From the NCBI GenBank assembly GCA_011316305.1, contig SAUG01000134.1, positions 62,001-126,000 of the forward strand: a stretch of DNA of 64,000 nt. Reading direction: 5' to 3'. A model generated the notes under the pieces. That model did not search any database and was not told the origin of the DNA. It worked only from the letters and a program-made list of their open reading frames with translations. The translations under genes were made by a program, and so were the position numbers. This document shows positions 27,301 through 40,430 of the stretch, piece by piece. Each line of letters begins with the position of its first letter. Positions within the stretch are counted from its first letter, which is position 1. Source of the DNA: Rusavskia elegans (lineage: Eukaryota; Ascomycota; Lecanoromycetes; Teloschistales; Teloschistaceae).

Positions 27301-30300
27301 AAAGGCGCCGGAGATATCCGGATTCTAATTTCTAGAAGTTAAAACTATCGATATTCCGGCCTTTTAGACGGGTTTCTTACTATATAGTCTAATATCTTTC
27401 GATATTTTTAATTCGGTCCGTAAACTTCTATAGACCGTCTTTTTTATAATATTAAACGGAAATCTTTTTTACGTCTATTCTATCTCCTCGGCTTATTATA
27501 GAATAGAAGGATAGCCCGAAATGAAAATTTACTATAAAGCTAGATCGTTTACGCCGATATAGATATAAAAAAATAAGGAAATATAATCTATATTATAGGT
27601 TTTATAGATAATTTAAATAAATTTTATTAATTATAGAATTTTATTTCTAGATATATATATTATATATATATTCTAAAAACGTTAAATATCTATAATTATA
27701 GTTTATTTCCGTTAAATTCCATTTATATTTTTGTTACGTTCTAGTTTATAATTTTTTATTAGAGAGTTATTCTGATTATATATTTTAATTAACTTTTAAA
27801 TATTTTTAAAGTTTTTTTTTAATTACTAGAAATTATATTCTTTTAGTTAATTAGTTTATTTAATTAGATATTCCGCTTTTAATTTCTCGTTTTTTTTAGA
27901 TTTTATAAATCTTTTATTTAAAATAACTTCTATTTTCTATTTCTTTTTACTATTAATAAATTCCGAAAATAGATACTCTAGTAATTTACTATTTTAACGA
28001 CGATAGAACTTTTCTAATAAAGATATATAAAAGATATTATAAATCTTTAATCTAATTAAAAAAACTAACCGATAAATTTAAAAATCTATATATTTTAAAA
28101 TCCGATATAGTTCTACGAATTTAAAAGTAATTTTTTTCGATTATTAAAACTTTAGATTCTCAATAGATAATAGTACTAAATTACTAACTTTATATTCTAT
28201 CGGTTAATATTTTTTTACTATAGTATTGAATTTTATTTATTTAAATTTTCCTTTAATTTATATATATCGAATTATATATCTTTCGTAAATTTATAATTTT
28301 TCTCTTTACTATTAGTATTTTTATATTTACTATTCCTTTTTCCGCGAACCGCGATATCATTTTTAACGCCTTCGAATATTATATCTAGGTTTTAATCTAT
28401 AAACGTTCCGAAAAGTAATATTTTTATAACGTTATATTCGCTATTATTATAGATAAAATTAGCTAAAAATAAAAGATTAATTTAGTTTTTCTATTGTTTA
28501 TAAATATTTATATTTAGATAATACTCTAGTAGGTATCTCTATTATTTAATCTATCTATTTATTTAAAGATAGAATATAGTATTTAAACGATATTTAATTT
28601 TTAGATAATAGTAGATTTTTAACTAGAATTCTCTTATAAATAGCGAGTTTCTATTACTAATAATCCTATTAGAAATAAATCTTTTATACTAAAGTTTATT
28701 AATAATAAATTCAATAAAATCTTTTATATTAATTATTTTACGCTATTTCAATAAATCGATCGATAATTACTAGTATTTAATTTATAACGTTTCGATTATA
28801 TCGAATAGATAGTAATTTAATTATAAAATCTATTATTATTTCTTTTCTATAACTATATAGAATATAGATGATTTTAAAACTTTCTATAAAATTTATATCT
28901 ATAGACTTTAACTTGTTAATAGATATTATATATTTCTATATATTTCCTAATATATTTAGATAGATTCGGCTATCTATAGCTATTATAAATAAGCGATAAA
29001 ATCCGCTAATATCTAAAATATCTAGCTATAGAATTATTATAATATTTTACTAGAAACTCTAATATTTTCGGATATATTTAAAGATTTTTTATAAAAGAAA
29101 AAGCTAGTTTCTATTTCTATATTCTATAGCCCGGTTTTTTCCTCGATTTATATTAAATAGTCTATAAACGTATCTAAATATCGGTATTTCGATTTAAAAA
29201 CTAGATAAATATATCGCGTATACTAGAAATTACTTTACTATAAATCGTTTTATTAATAGCAGCCTTCTATACCGTTAAATATAGGATATTTATATAATAG
29301 TATATATTTCTAGTAATTAAATTTAATCTATTATTATATTCTTTACCGAAAATGATTATTACTAATCTATTACTATTATATCGGCCGTCTATTATATCCA
29401 GAAGTAATTTTAATATACGAAATATATCGCGTCTTTTTATTAATAGTAAAAGATTAATTCTATTATTTTTAGAGTTTTTAAATTCTATAAAAGGTTTTTT
29501 AGACCTTTCTATTATACGTCTATATAAAACGTAGTTAACTAAAACTATTTATAATAAAATCGGTTCAATACCGAGATTTTATTTATATAGATTTAGTTTC
29601 TATTAGAATTTAGATAATATTATTAAGATTTTAAAATTAATATCTTTATAATCCGGCCTTCTAGATAGCGGATTAGCTAGGCTCGTTTTTTCTAAATAAT
29701 AGAAAATATCGAAATCTATAGTAGCTAATTTAACAAGCAAGTAATATTTTTAAATATTAAATTTCTTAACTTTTATAATATTTTAAAAGTTATTATAATT
29801 TATTTAGATTTTTACTATATATTTTACGCCTTTAAAATAAAATTTCTATTATTCGAAGATTTTAATAATAGTAAATAATTCGATATTATACGTTTTATAA
29901 TTATATTCGATAGAAAATTTTTTTTTCGACTAGAATATAACTAGGCGCTAGCGACTATTTTTATTAGATTAAAATAAAATTCTAGCTAATCTAATTTTAG
30001 AAATATTAGTTTCGATATAGATTTTTTTTTAGATCGAAATATTATAATATTCCGGTAGTATTAAAAATATATTTTAGTTTTTTAAAAGCCTTTTAAATTC
30101 TAATAGTCTAGTAAAACGGTTTCGATTTCTTTTTAATAATATTTTCTATAAGTAAATTTATTAGAGACGTTATAATCCGGGAATATTAATAAATATAATA
30201 TCGGTAAAAGTTTATAAATTTTAAAAAAATCTATATTTTATAATAAATTTTTAGAATCGGCTATTTTTTATTAGTTACTATTTATTTTAAATCTATTAAT

Positions 30301-31530
30301 ATATCTTCTATAAATATAATACAATCTAAAAATTATATCCTTTTAATATTAAAAAAATATATTTTTAAATTAAAATATAAAATTATATTACGAAACTTTT
30401 AAATAATCTACCGGATATAATTCTAATATTTTTTTTTCGAATTAAAAATAATTAAAATATAATTTAGATAGACTATATAGTTAACGTTAATTAATTTTTC
30501 TAATATCTAATTAATATAGATAGACTAGCTACTTTAAATCGAGTTTCCGTCGAATTATCAGAAATCCGACCCGATTTTAGCGGGTCGAATCGGTTCGATT
30601 TATTAAATAGTCGGGTCCGGATCGAACTCGGATTAAATCCGGATACTTGCTAAATCTATTTATTAAATTATATAATAATATAATATATTAATTAATTTAT
30701 TAATTAATTATATATAAAAGAAATATAATTAGGTAATATAATTAATCTAACTAGAATCTTTCTAGCTAGTATAGTTAATTAATTTGAATTTTTTTAAATT
30801 ATTCGTATAATTTTTATACTAGAATTATACTTTTATACTAGAACTTAACGCTAAAATCTAGTTTTAGCGGGTTAAATCGGATTAGCTAATCTAGATTCGA
30901 AATTTGGTCGAATCGAATTATATTTTAGTCTAATCCGACCCGACAGCCAGTTTAAATATAGATTTAAAACGTTATAAATATATTAGTAAAATCGAAAGAT
31001 ATTATAAAGTTTTCGAAAAATCTATATTTTATACGAAACGCGGTTTTCTATTTATTACTCTTTTTAATCCGGATTCGATAGTAGATATTTTTAATATTAT
31101 ATTTAGAAAAGTATTTTACTTTTTATAATCGATCTAGGATTTTAGAAATACGAAATAAAAGATAACGGTTTTTAATTATTATTTAATTAAAACTTCTATA
31201 ATCGATATATATACGATAGCTACTATCTTTTTTTAATATAAAAAGAATTAGAATTTTCGTAAAAGATATTAAATAGCGAATCTAGCTTTTTTTAAAGCGC
31301 TATCTAGATAATTACGCAGTTTATAAAATATATATTTAGATAGACTATAGACTAAACCGTATAACGGATCCGGTCTATCTAATTCGATTATATAATCGAT
31401 ATCTTTAAATAATAGTAAAAAATCTACTAATTTTTTATTATAAACTTCGATTTCTTTATATATAGATTCCGGAATCGGTTCGGACTATTATATATTTTTA
31501 TTATTTTTTTTTTATCGGCGTTATTAGTTT
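27300..31530 (-). mobile_element. RIP-killed Ty3/gypsy pol remnant
   Basis: Minus-strand translation with stops allowed shows gypsy landmarks in the right order. The RT N-terminus at about 31,340-31,440 reads LDRPDPLYGLVYSLSKY. The RT active-site region at about 30,292-30,335 reads IIFIEDILID, equivalent to YLDDILI. RNase H at about 29,780-30,080 includes IYIETNISK (ETDAS, Asp to Asn) and SKKKFSIEYNYKTYNIEL. The integrase zinc module at about 28,905-29,035 has its His and Cys ligands read as Tyr. The order implies RT, RNase H and integrase on one dead polyprotein. A 430-bp short element (30,523-30,952) splits the RT. Gag and protease probably lie above 33,560, separated by the LTR element at 31,601-33,506. 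The LTRs of the gypsy element were not resolved. Confidence 0.87.
30523..30952 (+). mobile_element. GACTGGCC-family element, 430-bp copy
   Basis: It starts GACTAGCTAC and ends GCCAGTT, RIPed forms of the family termini. It is inserted in the reverse transcriptase of the gypsy remnant. The flanks read TTAATATAGATA on the left and TAAATATAGATT on the right, consistent with a mutated duplication of about 12 bp. The body is close to the 38,949-39,373 copy. Confidence 0.8.
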
Positions 31531-31600
31531 TCGTCTATATAATAGTATCGTTATTAGATTTTATATATACGGCGGTTTGATTTATTCATCGAATTACTAT

Positions 31601-33506
31601 ATTATAACGAGGTCAAATATAGATAATAATTGAGTTTATCGGGATTGATTGTTCTATAAAAGAGGCCTGCGGGTATAAAAAGTATATACCAAAGCCGCTA
31701 TCTAATCTAGCAAGCCGTATTAAATCTAATCGCGTAATTTATTATATATTTTTTAATTATATAAAAATTTACTCTATAATAAATATTTTAAAAAGAGAAA
31801 AAAATATTACTTTCGATACTATAACGAACGCTAGCGAAAGAACAAACGGTTATATTATATAGAAACTATAGTAATTCTATTAAAATTTTTCTAGTAGCTA
31901 GACTAATATTTCTATAATAATTCTAAACTAATAACTATATACTATATTTTATAAACTATTTTTCGATAACTATAATATTATTAGCGGCGACGGCGAGTTT
32001 ACTAGCTAAGAAAATAGTATAAATTAGCGTTAATAAAATAGTTTAGAGAATAGAAAAAAAGATAGAATAGAAAAGGCGAAACCTATAGGAATAGCGGCGG
32101 AAACGTTTACGTAGTTTAATTTAGAAATAGCTAATTAGCTAGCTTTTATTACGTTTAATAGAAGTTAAAATAGAACTTTTAAATCGAATTTTCTACTTAA
32201 CCGATTTAATTTTAAATAGAGTCTAGACTATATAGAGCTAAATTTAGTAAATAGCTATAAAACTATTATATAGACGCGTTTCTAAAATAGTAGATAGATA
32301 GAAGACTTTTTATATTAAATAGTAGTTTTAATACAAGTAAAAGATATTAGAATAGAGATTTTTCGATAATATAAAGAGGCAGGCGTTTATAGAAACGTTA
32401 TAGAAACTTTTTCGAAAGTTTATAATAGATAAAATAGTTTTCTAAATACTAGAGCTATTTTTAGTACGAAAATCAGAATACTAGATAGAAATAGTAATAA
32501 TTTAAACTTAAATAATAGAGAAAAAGGTATCGAAAATATTTATTAAAATATAGAAATTATAAAAGGAACGGAAAGAAATATTTCGGTCGATTTTTTTATA
32601 TAATAAACCTCGATATATCTATAGAATTAGCTATTTAATAAAAATCTTTCCGAATAGTATTTATATTTATAGAAATATTTGAAACGGAATTCTACGTATA
32701 GTTAATTAATTATAGCGATAAACTTTCATTTTATTTTTTCTATTTATTATTTTTTTTTACTCTCTTTTCCGCTTATTTTTATTACTGCCGCTAAAGTATA
32801 ATTACTTCAATCAAATAGAAACGGTCTAGCGAGTTCTTTTTTACTCGATTATTTATAAAAAAATCTATTTAATTTTTTACTTTATTTATATACTAGGTTC
32901 CTAAATCTCTATAAATTCGAGATATTTTATAAGACGTTTTTTAATAGATTCTAGTATAGCGTTTTTCTATATATATAAAAGAAACTAAAAGAGCCAATTT
33001 TTAAAATTCTAATCTACTATAACGGAGGCGAATTAATTTTTATATTAATCTCGGGGGATTTAGTATATATTTACTAGAAAGAGATAGAAATTCTAATTAA
33101 AAAATTAGTATAAAGGTCTAGAATCTCGGCGAAAGCGATAAAAACTATATTCCGAAGTATAGAAAATATAGAGAAATTTACCAGAAACTCTACGGAAGCT
33201 AGTAATATTTTAGAAATATCTAGTAATACTATAGAAGTAAATAGAAATATCGGTCGGTAACTAGATATTTTTATTAACTATTTAAGAAATAGGAGAACTA
33301 AAGATCCTATAATAGATAATATAAAAAGAAAGACCCGATTATTACTATTCTTTATTATAACGAGGTTAAATATAGATAATAATTAGATTTATCGAGATTA
33401 ATTATTCTATAAAAGAGGCCTGCGGGTATAAAAAGTATATACCAAGGCCGCCATCTAATCTAGCGAGCCGTATTAAATCTAATCGGGCAATTTATTATAT
33501 ATCTTT
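31601..33506 (+). mobile_element. Short LTR retrotransposon (TRIM/LARD-like)
   Basis: Two direct repeats of about 152 bp (31,601-31,752 and 33,354-33,506) differ mainly by transitions and bound a 1.6-kb interior. Both repeats contain a TATA-like CTATAAAAGAGG followed by GGGTATAAAAAGTATATACC, as an LTR promoter would. The interior has no recognisable pol and only coding-like, Lys/Glu-rich remnants, so a non-autonomous element or a gag-only relic is likely. Target duplication, primer site and polypurine tract could not be identified. It sits just upstream of the RT of the minus-strand gypsy remnant and may be nested inside it. Confidence 0.72.
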
Positions 33507-35690
33507 CGGTTTTATAAAAGCTTGTTCCATAATATATTGGTTTACCGAATATCAAAACCAAATCAAATTAACTAAATATATACGGCGGTAACCGATATTA
33601 TATATATTAATATATACTTTTCGATCTATAATATATAAATAAAGACTATTGGTAAATTGATACTAAAACGAATTAATTATTTTCTATCTATTTAATTCTT
33701 TTATATTACTTCGTTATAGATAGAAAATCGCTATTATTTTATTTCTAGATTAATAACTATATATATCTAATATAAAACTTGTATATCTAGAGAAATACTA
33801 TATTTATCTATTATATCTAAAGCGTAGAATCGCGATATATATATTTTCCGACAGTTTTAATTATCTATTATTATCTAATTTAAATTATATAATTTATAAT
33901 AGGCAGTATACTAATTTATAATAATTTGAAAATAAAGTTTTTCTATTTCTAAATAGATTCTAGATTATATTAAATCTTAAAAGACTATAAAATAATACTA
34001 ATCTAGAAATTTAGATCTAAAAATATTTTAGTTCTACTATATTCTTTTACTAGTAACTCGATAAATACGTTTATTAAAAAGCCGGTTTTTATTTTAATTT
34101 ATTTATTTTAAATTATTTTTAGAACTATAACTTGGTTTTCTAAATGATCTATTACTATTACTATAAATATTATAAATATTCCGGTTAATTTAATTATAAT
34201 TCTAGTTTTTAGAATAATTTTTAGATTGATATTCTATATTACTATTAATAAAGTATATATTATATTTATTTTTCTATTTATATTTTCTAAAAAAATTATT
34301 ACCAATATTAGAAGTATTTTTTTTACTAATATTATTCCGACTATTCTATAATCGGTTTTCTCGGTTTTAATTTTCGAATTTTCGAAAATTTCTTTTACTA
34401 TATAGAAGTAGATAGAGTTTTTTAATAAAAAAAATTTACTACTAACCCGATATTATTTTATCTATATTCGTTTATCAAATATTTTAAACTATCTATTTAT
34501 TATAGCCGAAGTTTTTTATTATAGTATTTTAAATATATATAGTATACTATAATTCTATATAAATTTTTTAAAAAAAATTCGAATGTTATTTTTTTTAATA
34601 AAGAAAATAGTTAGGCTTTTAGTAATATAAAAAAATTCAAGAATTTTAAAATATTCTAATTTTTATTTTAGATTATATAAAAATATTTTATTATAATATC
34701 TAATAAACGTAATTTAGAATTAATAATAAAATTTTAAAAAAAATTCGTAAATTTATTTTATAATATATTGTTAAAAATATTTTTATCGATAAAAGATTCC
34801 TTTTTTTTAAACTAACGGTTTAATTTCTAATTTTTAATAAAGTTTTAAATCTATCGAATTTAATCTATATAAATAGATAAAGCGTCGAATTTATAAATCT
34901 AATTTCTATAAAATTCGATCTATTTATAGTATTTTTTAAAAGTAATTTTATCGTTCTATTTTTTAGATTTTTATATTTTAAATTTTAATAAATTTTAAAA
35001 CGTTCGCGAATATCTAATAACTAGTTTGAAAAAAATTAATTATTAATTAAAAATATAGTTCGAATATATTACGCGGAGAACTTCTATTCTATAATATATT
35101 TTTAAAAAGTTTTTTTTTCGCTACTATTTAAATCTTTAAAATTCGAAATTTTTTATTATTATCGGAATTATCGCTATTATTTCTATTATTATTAGAGTTA
35201 TTACCACTATTAGACGGCTAACCGGAATTAGATTTTCCAAAAATAAAATTTTTTAAAAAAGTATTTCTATTAGACAGCTACTATTAATAGATTTAGCTGC
35301 CGAAAATAATATAGTTTTTCGATATACTAATAATAAAATTATTATAAAATTCCGATGAAATTCTTTAAATAATAGAAGATAATCTGAAATTTTTTTATTA
35401 GGCGTTTTCGGTATATATAGATTATATTTATTAGGTTAATCTATAATATCTATAATCCGCGATTTAATAGTTTTAATACTAGTTTAAAGTAGTTTTATCT
35501 AAAGTATTTTACTACGATTATAGCTATCGCGAATACTATATATCGATATTAATATAGTCGTACTTTAAATAATATATATCGAATTTAAAACGTTTAAATT
35601 AATAATTTAGAATTATAGAATAGATATATTTTTAAAGTAGTATATAATTATAGATCAGATAAATAATATAGTATAGAACTAATTTATATT
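33507..35690. other. AT-rich DNA, possible gypsy gag/protease relic
   Basis: RIPed sequence on the far side of the short LTR element from the gypsy RT, where gag and protease would be expected. The minus strand has an Asn/Ser/Asp-rich linker-like stretch at about 35,150-35,280. I could not find a zinc knuckle or protease motif, so the assignment rests on position. Confidence 0.35.
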
Positions 35691-36070
35691 TTAGAAAGAC
35701 CAAAATATAGCCTAGTAATAAAGGGAAAGAAAAAGCGAAAAAGAATCGAAATTCGATATACTAGCAACGCTTTGGCGACTAGACGGCAAGTTTCGTTTCC
35801 AAACGTTTTAATTATATCTCCAAGATTTATATAACGCGTTTGACGCTTTATAAATATCAAAAAATTCCCGCTTTTACTATACGGTTTTTTTTATAATATT
35901 AATACTTTAGATACTATTTAGATAAACGTCAATTTTTTCCTATTAAATAGGAAATTATAATTAAACTAATATTTATATATCTATATTACTCTTCTATATC
36001 ATTAATTATTTTAACATTTCTCGTATTAATTATAAATCTTTAAAACTAATATAAAATATCTAATTTTTCG
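35691..36070. other. Partly un-RIPed intergenic island
   Basis: Around 35,750-35,880 the sequence keeps normal CA/TG frequencies (for example GCAACGCTTTGGCG) in contrast to both flanks. No open frame or repeat partner is visible in this window. Confidence 0.5.
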
Positions 36071-36489
36071 GTTTGGATAGCGCAGTGGTAACGCTACGTG
36101 ACCTGGAAGCCTAACGGATCCGCGTTCCATCTCGGAGTTAGCGGAGTTAATCCAGCGGGTCGGGGGTTCGAATCTCTCGAAAGCTAATCTAATATTTAAG
36201 TTTTTTCTAATCGATTTTTATATAGAATTTATATAGAGATTATATAGAGAAATTATTTAAAAGATTATTTCGATTTAGCCGATTCTAATCGACGTAAATT
36301 AAATTAATTAAATAAAGTTAAATAGATTACGATTTTCCTCTGGATTTTAGTTCAGGTCTAATTTTTTCGGGAATTTTAAATTAAATTCGCGGTAAATATT
36401 TAAATTCAAATAATTGCGTAATCTAATCGAATAATACTTTTAATACTAATTCGTAAAAGATAATCAAAAATTCGAATGATTAAATCGTA
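36071..36489 (+). mobile_element. tRNA-headed SINE, copy 3
   Basis: A plus-strand copy of the SINE family. The A box TAGCGCAGTGG lies at 36,078-36,088 and the B box GGTTCGAATCT at 36,165-36,175, with a body of about 300 bp ending AATGATTAAATCGTA, followed by a (TA)n run. The head (36,071-36,165) is the least mutated after copy 2. The spacing between the boxes, about 87 nt, is longer than in a simple tRNA. A target duplication is not clear. Confidence 0.85.
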
Positions 36490-37114
36490 TATATATATAT
36501 ATATCTAATCCTTTAAATAATTTTCGCCTATCTATTTTCTAGATCGATACGTTTAGTAAAATTTTAGAAAACGAATCTTTTTTAAATAAAATCTATTTTA
36601 GCCAGTCTATAAACTAGACGGTTAATCGATCTACGAACTTTGTATTATTTAAATTTAATTAATTATCTAGAAAGTAAAAACAGATTATTAAAAATATAGC
36701 TAATAAAATTCGAGCCGACTATCTAATACTAATTTTTTAAAATAATAATTATTATATTTAATAGAATCTAGATTACTATAAAAAATTCGAATATTAGTAA
36801 TCTAATATTTCTATAGCTATTAGTATATAAAATTAAATCTAAGAAAAATTAATTTATTTTTTCTAGTCGAAAAAAGCTATAGAATATATATAGTCGAAAT
36901 AGTAATATAAATTCTACTAGATAATTTTAATAATAGATAGTTTTTCTAAAATTATATATATAAACCATTCTAAAATTTTCGACCATTTTATAGCTTCTAA
37001 TTCTTCTAATATATCTACTATAAAAAAATATTTTAACTTTTTAGTTTATTAAAAAACTAAACGACGTAATTCGTAATCTTTTATTAAAATAATATTAATC
37101 CGCGTGAATAGCTA

Positions 37115-37396
37115 GTAGTAATATAATTAGATAATATAATTAATCTAACTAGAATCTTTCTAGCTAGCGTAGTTAATTAATTAAATTTTTTTAAATTATT
37201 TATAAAATATAATTTTTATATTAGAATTATACTTTGATACTAGAATTTAGTACTAAAATCTAGTTTTAGTAGATTAGATCGAGTTAACTAATCCGGATTT
37301 AAAATCCGGTCGGATTAGATTACGTTTTAATCTAATCCGATTCGAGTCGGGTCGGATTAGCTAATCTAAATTCGAAATCCGACCCGACGGCCAGCC
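37115..37396 (+). mobile_element. GACTGGCC-family element, 5'-truncated copy
   Basis: The right half matches the 38,949-39,373 copy, from the TAATATAATTAGATAATA block to the terminus CCGACGGCCAGCC. The left arm is missing. Confidence 0.7.
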
Positions 37397-38271
37397 TAAT
37401 ACGATTTATATAAATAGTTATTTATAATTATAAAACTATCCGCTAGTAAATTAAATTTGATTTAAAAACTTTTCAATATATTTTCCTTATATTAAATATC
37501 TAGTTAAATTTATAAAAGATCGCGTATTTGAAAATATTTATATATTAGATTAATATTTAGTATTAATTTTAGAAACGTCTAATTAGATTTATATTTCTTT
37601 CTATTAATTATTCTAGCCGTTTATAATACTAGAAATTATTAAAACTTTTAGAATTTTTCTAGTTTAAATAGAAGCTTCTAGATATCATTATCGATAATAT
37701 CAATTCTAATAATATATTAAAAAATAAATTTAAAAAAGTTTTTATTCGGTTTAATAGCCGATAGAATCGAATCTAAAATTTATTACTTTATCTAGTTTAT
37801 ATAATTAATCTAGTAGTTTAAAATTTTAATAAAACTATTAGATTTTAAATAGTTAACGACGATTTTATCTAAAGATTAGATAATAAATAAATTAGAAATA
37901 CTAGTTCTAGTCTATCTAGTATTATAAAAAAGATAATATACGTAGATGATACAATTTTAGAAATAGACCAGTATCTATTTTAGGCCTATACTATTATAGT
38001 CTATATTTCTTACTTTTTTTAATATAAACTTCGCTTTAAAGAAATCTAAAAAAGAATCGATTCTAATTTTTAATCTAGAAATATAATTAAAAACATCCGT
38101 ATTTAATAGAATTTGATATATTTTATAATTTATCGGGTATATTAATTACGTTATTTAATTAATAAATTTATAGAAAAGAAATCGTAAAATCTCCGAATAT
38201 AAAAAACTACTTTTAATATAAATAAATAGTAATTTTTTCTCTTTATAGATAGTATATTGCTGCCGTTTTTA

Positions 38272-38427
38272 AATTGGCTACTTCGAATTAAAATAGCGAC
38301 CCGACTTCGCGATAAATATAGCTAACGCGTCTAAATTACTAGTTTAAGTTAATTTCCTTTCTAATACGGTTAGAAAGTCGAATTTAGAATACGAATCCGG
38401 GTTCGAAACCCGATAAAACGGCCAGTC
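38272..38427 (-). mobile_element. GACTGGCC-family element, 156-bp copy 1
   Basis: Inverted copy of 40,275-40,430 with the same length of 156 bp. Its left end is mutated to AATTGGCTA and its right end is GGCCAGTC. Both flanks contain GCCGTTTT immediately outside, the remnant of a duplication of about 12 bp. The element includes the B-box-like stretch GGGTTCGAAACCC at about 38,399-38,411. Confidence 0.8.
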
Positions 38428-38948
38428 TAGCCGTTTTATAAAATTACTTTATTAATATTAAAAATTATAGATATTATTATTCATTTAATATTTCGATTCT
38501 ACGGTACTATTTTCGATTATCTTTTTAAAATAGAAAAAATCGTTCGATTATCGAACTACGCTAATATAGAAAGAATATTAATAGTTTATAATAATATTAA
38601 TATAAAGTTTACGAAGTACTATTTTTATACTAAAAATATAAATAAATTTATTTATAATTCTACGAATTTTCTGGATTCTATAATAAAATTTAACTTTTAT
38701 TAAAACTAAAATAATAAAGATAACAATAAAAAAATATAAGATTTTTCGAGATATAAAAATTGATATCAAATCGAATTTAAAGAATATTTTACTAAATATT
38801 ATAGAATTTCTATCGATTTATTAAAATCTAAAACTCGCCGTATAGAGAAAAATAAAATAATATAAAGAGATAATATATTATAACTTTATTAATTAGTCTA
38901 AAGTCTATTTTATTTATTTTAAATAGTAATTTTTTATAATTTTTGTTA

Positions 38949-39373
38949 GACTGGCTACTTCGGGTCGGATTTCCGTCGAACCGTCGAAAATCTGATCCGA
39001 TTTTAGCAGATCGAACCGGTTTAACTCGCTAAACGGTCGGGTCCGGATCGAACCTAGATCGAATTCGGATACCCGCTAAGCCTTTTTATTTAATTATATA
39101 ATAATATAATATATTAATTAATTTATTAATTTATTATATATAAAAGTAATATAATTAGATAATAAAATTAATTTAACTAGAGCTTTTTTAACTAGTATAG
39201 TTAATTAATTAGAATTTTTCTAAATTATTCGTATAATTTTTATATTAGAATTTTACTTTTATACTAGAATTTAGCGTTAGAATTTAGTTTTAGTAGATCG
39301 GATCGGATTAGTTAATCTAGATTCGAAATCCGATTAGCTAATCCGGATTCGAAATCCGATCCGACGGCCAGTC
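38949..39373 (+). mobile_element. GACTGGCC-family element, 425-bp copy
   Basis: It starts GACTGGCTAC and ends GGCCAGTC. The flanks are TAATTTTTGTTA (38,937-38,948) and TAATTTTAGTAT (39,374-39,385), an imperfect 12-bp duplication. The interior has an AT-rich core (AATTAATTTATTAATT-type) and GC-richer arms built from repeated CCGACCCG/CGGGTCGG blocks. Confidence 0.82.
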
Positions 39374-39869
39374 TAATTTTAGTATCTTCGAATAGTTATT
39401 TTCGAAACTAATCGATATTTTTACACTAATATTATCGAAAATAATCTATATTAGATATTTTAGAAAGATATTACTTCGAACTTTCTAAAATTAATACGCG
39501 ATATTTTCATTTATCTAATATCTTCGATAGAAATAAAACGGACTTTTAATTTTATAAAAAAAATTTATCGATAGAATCGAATCTAAATAACTCTAAAATA
39601 TATAGAATAAATAATAATAATTAAATACTATAACCGTATTATAGATTTAAAAATAGATAAAACTTTAAAAGAATTATAGAATATATATAATCGGATAAAA
39701 TTAAAAAATAAAATATTATTTAAAAAATAGAATTTCTTTTAAAAAAAATTAGAAAATATTTTAATTAAATTAAATTAAATATTCTTTAGTTTAATATTAA
39801 ATAAAATATATTACTACTATTTATTATTTGTATTTAATCATTTCATATAATTATAAATCGGTTTAAATT

Positions 39870-40027
39870 AGATTATTTTCGATTTCTAATTTATAATTCG
39901 ATCCGATTTTCGATTTTAATTTTAGAAATCGATCTATATCGTTTAGCGGGTCGGATCGAACCGATTTACTAAAATTCGAATCGAATTTCTAAAATACCGA
40001 CGGAAATCTATATCGAAATAGCCAGTC
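39870..40027 (-). mobile_element. GACTGGCC-family element, partial copy
   Basis: It ends AGCCAGTC and carries the inverted left arm (CGACGGAAAT). The other end is missing or too mutated to place. Confidence 0.6.
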
Positions 40028-40274
40028 TATTCCGAAATTCAATCGACTATAAAAATTATATTATTTAATAAAAATCTTTTTTAACGTCTATTATATTTAT
40101 TATTATCTGCGTTTTCAATTATAAAAATTTAATTTAATTAATATAATTAGAATTTTTTTTCTTTTAATATTGTTTTCTATATTTTTTCGAAATAAAATAT
40201 TTTTCGAAACGGAATATAGAAATTTCCGATTCGAATTCGAATCGAATTCGGATCAAATTAAATAAATATTAATA

Positions 40275-40430
40275 GACTGGCCGTTTTATCGGGTTTCGAA
40301 CCCGGGTTTATATTCTAAATTCGACTTTCTAACTATATTAGAAAGAAGATTAACTTAAACTAGTAATTTAGACGCGTTAGCCACGTTTATCGCGAAGTCG
40401 GGTCGCCACTTTAGTTCGAAGTGGCCAGTC
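40275..40430 (+). mobile_element. GACTGGCC-family element, 156-bp copy 2
   Basis: It starts GACTGGCCGTTTT and ends GTGGCCAGTC. The flanks are TAAATATTAATA (40,263-40,274) and TAAATATTAATC (40,431-40,442), an 11-of-12 duplication. It carries the B-box-like GGGTTTCGAACCCGG near 40,289-40,303. This copy keeps several CA/TG and is the best short-form reference in the window. Confidence 0.88.

Noticed and set aside
29352..29534. Open frame of 60 codons in the AT block
   Set aside because: It lies antisense to the RIPed gypsy pol between RNase H and integrase, has no start context or domain, and reflects AT-rich chance.
38578..38769. Open frame of 63 codons (minus) between repeats
   Set aside because: Low-complexity Ile/Phe/Tyr/Lys composition typical of random AT-rich DNA.
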